Shown here: positions 60,800 through 64,000 of the stretch, piece by piece | How the letters are laid out: each line of letters begins with the position of its first letter | Position numbering within the stretch: the stretch's first letter is position 1 | DNA from: UBA6016 sp964568395 | GTDB taxonomy: Bacteria; Campylobacterota; Campylobacteria; Campylobacterales; UBA6016 | Direction of reading: 5' to 3' | Assembly: GCA_964568395.1 (NCBI GenBank) | Contig: CAZMPN010000006.1 | Coordinates: 30,549 to 94,548, forward strand | DNA length: 64,000 nucleotides | Translations under genes and position numbers: made by a program | The notes under the pieces: generated by a model | What the model saw: the letters and a program-made list of their open reading frames with translations, nothing else | The model's database searches: none | What the model was told of the DNA's origin: nothing

Positions 60800-62130
60800 T
60801 TTTGTCCTTGAAGGCATTTTTTTATAGCTTCCGCATGCGCGGCTACGGTTTTGTCGTCTTTTAGCTCCGGGAGTATTTTCTTAATTATCTCGCTTGCTTC
60901 GGCGCATTTTTTTTGTTTGTAATAGCCCCACGCCAACGAATCGAGATAGAAAACGGACGTAGGGTCTTTTACGAGAGCCCTTTTGACTAGTTCCACGCCC
61001 CTTTTGACGTCAATATCGTAATCTATCAGCAGATAGCCGAGATAGTTATCGTAAACGTCGTTTTGGAGCTGATTGGTTACGAGAGTAAGATTTTTAACGC
61101 TCTCTTTTATCAGCCAAAGCGGCTTTTTATCGGGATAGCTTTCGAACTTATATATTGTCGCTTGCGCCAGATAGTTTGCGTCCTTTGTTTTCTCATAGAG
61201 CTTCATCGCCGTTATGGAGGCGTTTTTGTTATCTTTCTTATATTTATACGCCTCGAACAGCAACGCTTCGTCTTTTTTGCTTTTTTTGAGGAACACTATC
61301 AACCCGTCTACATCCGAGCCGGCCACGCTAAGCTCTATTATCTTTTTGATATAGCGCTCGTCTTTGGTCTTAAAATATAGCTTTTTATACATCTCTAGCG
61401 CGCCGCGCTGGTCGTTTTGCTCTATGTATGCGTTTGCAAGCCTTTCGCATAGGTATTTTGAGCAGTTAAACATCCTAATGTGCGTCTCCAAAAACCTCGT
61501 CGCCTCACCGGCCTTATTCTCCATAAAGAGTATCGTGGCTATCCTATCCGCCGATATATCGTCGGCTTTTATCGCATACGAGGTTCTGAAGTATTTTTGC
61601 GCCGATTTATAATCCCCGAGCACGTACGCTATGCTTCCGGCGGTATCGTAATCCTCTTTTTGCTTGGTTTTTTGGGCTATCGTCTCCGCGATATCGAATG
61701 CGCTCTTATACTCTTTTTGCTGGATATAGTTTGCCGCAAGCATCTTTTTCGCGTCGGTATCCTCCGGATTTTCGGCAATCGCGGACAGCAGCACGTTCTT
61801 CGCGTTATCGTATTGGCCTAGCACGGAGTATATTTTTACAAGCTCCAACAGGTATTGCTTCTTCTTTGTCTTTTGATACAAAATAGACAGATAAGACGAC
61901 GCTCTCTCATAGTCCCTATCGTCTATCGCATCTATTGCCGACATGAACATGGCGGCCTCGTTTGGCGCGCTCATATCCGTTTTATTGTCTAGCGTTTTCA
62001 GGGTGAGCACATTGCTGTCTTGGGCCACCTGCGCCATGGCTATCTCAGGCCTTTCTACATCCTTGACGGCGCATCCGGCGAAAAAAACAAACGACGCTGC
62101 GGCTACTATAGAGCTATTAATGCGGGACAT
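60796..62130 (-). CDS. TPR-repeat lipoprotein
   Basis: This 444-residue protein has a lipoprotein signal ending in FFAGC (Cys near residue 20), so it is membrane-anchored in the periplasm. The rest is a solenoid of tetratricopeptide-type helices (DYERASSYLSILYQK, YKSAFDIAETIAQK, LDSLAWGYYKQKKC). It resembles outer-membrane assembly or polysaccharide TPR lipoproteins, but I see nothing more specific. It is translationally coupled to trpC, an odd neighbour. Confidence 0.82.
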   Translation of the reverse strand: MSRINSSIVAAASFVFFAGCAVKDVERPEIAMAQVAQDSNVLTLKTLDNKTDMSAPNEAAMFMSAIDAIDDRDYERASSYLSILYQKTKKKQYLLELVKIYSVLGQYDNAKNVLLSAIAENPEDTDAKKMLAANYIQQKEYKSAFDIAETIAQKTKQKEDYDTAGSIAYVLGDYKSAQKYFRTSYAIKADDISADRIATILFMENKAGEATRFLETHIRMFNCSKYLCERLANAYIEQNDQRGALEMYKKLYFKTKDERYIKKIIELSVAGSDVDGLIVFLKKSKKDEALLFEAYKYKKDNKNASITAMKLYEKTKDANYLAQATIYKFESYPDKKPLWLIKESVKNLTLVTNQLQNDVYDNYLGYLLIDYDIDVKRGVELVKRALVKDPTSVFYLDSLAWGYYKQKKCAEASEIIKKILPELKDDKTVAAHAEAIKKCLQGQK

Positions 62131-62504
62131 TCTTTTAAAGCCTCTTGTGTATTGTTTTTATAATAATCCCAAAAAGGGAAACTCCGGCACTGGGCAGGCC
62201 TTGCTTCGTATATGGAGCAGTTTTTGGCTTTCTCGTCGAAAAATATACAGGCGTGCCCGCCGTTATACTCTTTCTCCATTATGCTAAGCCTGCCTTTTGC
62301 GGTAAAGAGATACTTCTTGGCAAAACTATCTATATCCATAAGCAAAAAAGAGGCCGCTTTTTTGGCCTCTTCCTCGCTTATCCATATATATCCGCTCTCT
62401 CCCGTGCAGCATCTGCCGCCGCACTCTTCGCAAAAACCGTGTCTAAAGCCGAAATTATACCCAACTTTGGTCTCTAATTGGTCCAAAACAAAAACCTCCC
62501 TCAA
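62106..62504 (-). CDS. YkgJ-type cysteine-cluster protein
   Basis: This 132-residue protein carries the cysteine cluster of the YkgJ/UPF0153 group: CEECGGRCC near residue 22-30, HACIFFDEKAKNCSIYEARP near 88, and CRSFPFW near 112. The cysteines probably bind a zinc or iron-sulphur centre. Function is unknown in the family. It overlaps the methyltransferase gene by four bases and the TPR gene start by 25 bases. Confidence 0.85.
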   Translation of the reverse strand: MREVFVLDQLETKVGYNFGFRHGFCEECGGRCCTGESGYIWISEEEAKKAASFLLMDIDSFAKKYLFTAKGRLSIMEKEYNGGHACIFFDEKAKNCSIYEARPAQCRSFPFWDYYKNNTQEALKECPALIAL

Positions 62505-63187
62505 ATATCGGCGCTATCGCAGGCAGCCCTCTCGAAAATACCCTTCGCCTCCGCCGTATAACGGTCTCCATCCATTACGATAAGCGGCGGCATGATTTCA
62601 AGATGCGCGCGGCTGGAATTTTTTATCCTGAACATCGCAAGCTTCGCCGCTTTGTCTGCTTTGGCGTGCACAAACCTTACGTGCGTCAATGCGGCGCCTT
62701 TTAGTTTCGCGCTCTCGTTAAAAACGGCCTGGAGCTCTCTCGCGTCATAGCAAAAGAGTAGCTCCCCGTTTGGCTTTAATAGCTTCTTCGACTTTTGCAA
62801 AAACATATCCAGAGGCAGCTCGTCGGCGTATCTGGAAGCCAACAGGGAATCGTTCCCGCTCTTTTGTACGCGCGACGGATAAAAAGGAGGGTTTGACACG
62901 ACATAGTCAAAACCGCTTCCTGAAAACCCCAGGAAATCTATATGTTCCACGACAACGTCAAGCCCGTTTGCGGCGGCGTTATCCACGCAGAGTTTCGCCA
63001 TCCTCTCTTGCTTTTCAACGATGGTAAGCTCAATATCACGCTCTCTTTTTAGCAAGAGGCCTAGCACTCCGGAGCCTCCGCCAACTTCCAGCGTTTTGCC
63101 TTTCTTGACGAAGCGAAGGGCGAAATCCCACAAAAACATCGTATCTGACGTGTATCTAAAGCCGTCTTTGTATTGTGATATTCTCAT
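62501..63187 (-). CDS. tRNA1(Val) (adenine-37-N6)-methyltransferase-like protein
   Basis: This 228-residue methyltransferase has the SAM motif GGGSGVLGLLL near residue 37 and the catalytic NPPFYPS near residue 98, which fits adenine N6-methylation of the TrmN6/YfiC group. Opening RISQYKDGFRYTSD and the size match this family. The C-terminal extension includes SRAHLEIMPPLIV. Assignment to tRNA1(Val) is by family likeness only. It is coupled to rpoN upstream. Confidence 0.82.
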   Translation of the reverse strand: MRISQYKDGFRYTSDTMFLWDFALRFVKKGKTLEVGGGSGVLGLLLKRERDIELTIVEKQERMAKLCVDNAAANGLDVVVEHIDFLGFSGSGFDYVVSNPPFYPSRVQKSGNDSLLASRYADELPLDMFLQKSKKLLKPNGELLFCYDARELQAVFNESAKLKGAALTHVRFVHAKADKAAKLAMFRIKNSSRAHLEIMPPLIVMDGDRYTAEAKGIFERAACDSADI

Positions 63188-64000
63188 AGGCTTATCTGGT
63201 AGAGCTTCTTGCGCTCCGACGAGCTGGCGACGCCGAGGGCCATCCTGTATTTGGTTATTGTCCTTCTTTCAAGCTTTACAGAAAACTTATCCTCCACATA
63301 CTTTAACGCGGCTTCGTCGGATAGCGGCTTTTTGCGGCTCTCGTTTGCAAACAGCTCCTTTAGGTACTCCTTGATGGCTGCGGCCGAAGTATCTTCGCTG
63401 ATAGCCGTAGAAAAGAAGCTTTTTATCGGCCATATCCCCCTGTTTGAGGCCAGATATTTATTGGCTATCGCTCTTGAGATGGTAGAGACGTTAAGTCCGA
63501 GCTCGTCCGCTATGTTTTGCAGCTTCATAGGACGGATGGAACCGCCCTTGAAGTAGTCGTACTGGAACTCGACGACCATCATACCGAGCTTATAAAGCGT
63601 AGCCTTCCGCATATTTAGCGCGTCTATCAGATCTTTCGCCTCTTTGATTTTTGGGCGCACGAACTCGTCTTTTTCTAGGTTATCCATGGCCTCTATAATG
63701 ATTTCCGGATAGTAGGCGTCGTTTATCTTCACCTCCAGCTTTTCGCCGTCGTCGTATACGAATATATCGGGGATAACCTCGCCGGAGCTCTCCAGATACT
63801 CTATCGCCGGAGGGTTTTTTAGTTTTTTTATGGCGTTCATGGCTTCTTTGAAGCACGGATGCTTGACGTAATCGGAATACGAGTCCAGATGCTTTACAAC
63901 GCTAACCGCAACCTCGTATACGTCATCGTCGAGTCCCGCGTCTTCCAGTTGAAACAGATAGCTCTCTATGAAGTCGACAGCTCCGATGCCCGGCGGAGTA
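63184..64000 (-). CDS. rpoN: RNA polymerase sigma-54 factor, C-terminal part (cut by window edge)
   Basis: About 272 residues lie inside the window; the N-terminus lies beyond 64000. TPPGIGAVDFIESYL near the edge is the sigma-54 core motif, LQNIADELGLNVSTISRAI is the helix-turn-helix and RRTITKYRMALG is the RpoN box that contacts the -24 element. Sigma-54 transcribes flagellar genes in this phylum. I found no clear GG-N10-GC promoter in this window. Confidence 0.95.
   Translation of the reverse strand, partial: TPPGIGAVDFIESYLFQLEDAGLDDDVYEVAVSVVKHLDSYSDYVKHPCFKEAMNAIKKLKNPPAIEYLESSGEVIPDIFVYDDGEKLEVKINDAYYPEIIIEAMDNLEKDEFVRPKIKEAKDLIDALNMRKATLYKLGMMVVEFQYDYFKGGSIRPMKLQNIADELGLNVSTISRAIANKYLASNRGIWPIKSFFSTAISEDTSAAAIKEYLKELFANESRKKPLSDEAALKYVEDKFSVKLERRTITKYRMALGVASSSERKKLYQISL

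Noticed and set aside
1..64000. CRISPR arrays, insertion sequences, rRNA and tRNA genes
   Set aside because: None was recognised on reading; no evenly spaced short repeats, transposase motifs or T-arm GTTCGA contexts fit.

Overview
The window comes from a member of the Campylobacterota (formerly Epsilonproteobacteria) of moderate G+C content. The evidence is a complete periplasmic nitrate reductase operon in the order napA-G-H-B-F-L-D with no napC, the carboxynorspermidine pathway genes, Helicobacter-type cysteine-rich Sel1 proteins, a DUF5718 protein and heavy use of ATA, AGA and AGG codons. I cannot fix the genus from sequence alone.

Region 1 (1 to about 14.6 kb) is accessory and phage-like. 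A leftward CII-like regulator, cut by the window edge, faces a rightward HTH repressor across two AGAAA-N6-TTTCT operators. The repressor is translationally coupled to an A+T-rich pentapeptide-type membrane protein. A cytosine-5 DNA methyltransferase and a UvrD helicase fused to a Cas4/RecB-type nuclease follow, converging with no gap. From 13.66 kb a tightly overlapping leftward operon encodes two abundant-looking 120-residue proteins, a terminator, a tail-fibre-like adhesin, an M15-type endolysin and several unknown virion-like proteins. No packaging, portal or capsid gene is recognisable. A HigBA-type toxin-antitoxin pair closes the element.

Region 2 (14.7-34.3 kb) is chromosomal and rich in signalling genes: an HD-GYP protein, a Sel1 protein, a sirtuin, a response regulator-CheC-histidine kinase operon and several large cyclic-di-GMP proteins. 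These fuse periplasmic solute-binding or haem-type sensors to GGDEF, EAL or HD-GYP domains. An NnrS gene lies among them.

Region 3 (34.3-45.2 kb) is housekeeping: rmuC, msrB, mtgA, an ABC-F protein, a metallothionein-like Spy protein, a MASE1 histidine kinase, two carboxynorspermidine genes, a YebC regulator and nth.

Region 4 (45.2-58.4 kb) is anaerobic metabolism. The nap operon runs on without gaps into a PAS protein, a Crp/Fnr regulator and a NarX/PilJ-like sensor. Behind it lies the class III ribonucleotide reductase operon, in which the glycyl-radical domain is a separate 54-residue protein. The nap, nnrS and nrdD promoters each carry a TTGA-N6-TCAA-type site at the same distance from the -10 box, so they look like one regulon, possibly controlled by the regulator inside the nap operon.

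Region 5 (58.5-64 kb) holds a PAS-GGDEF protein, trpC, a TPR lipoprotein, a cysteine-cluster protein, a tRNA1(Val)-type methyltransferase and the start-truncated rpoN. No rRNA, tRNA, CRISPR array or insertion sequence was seen.
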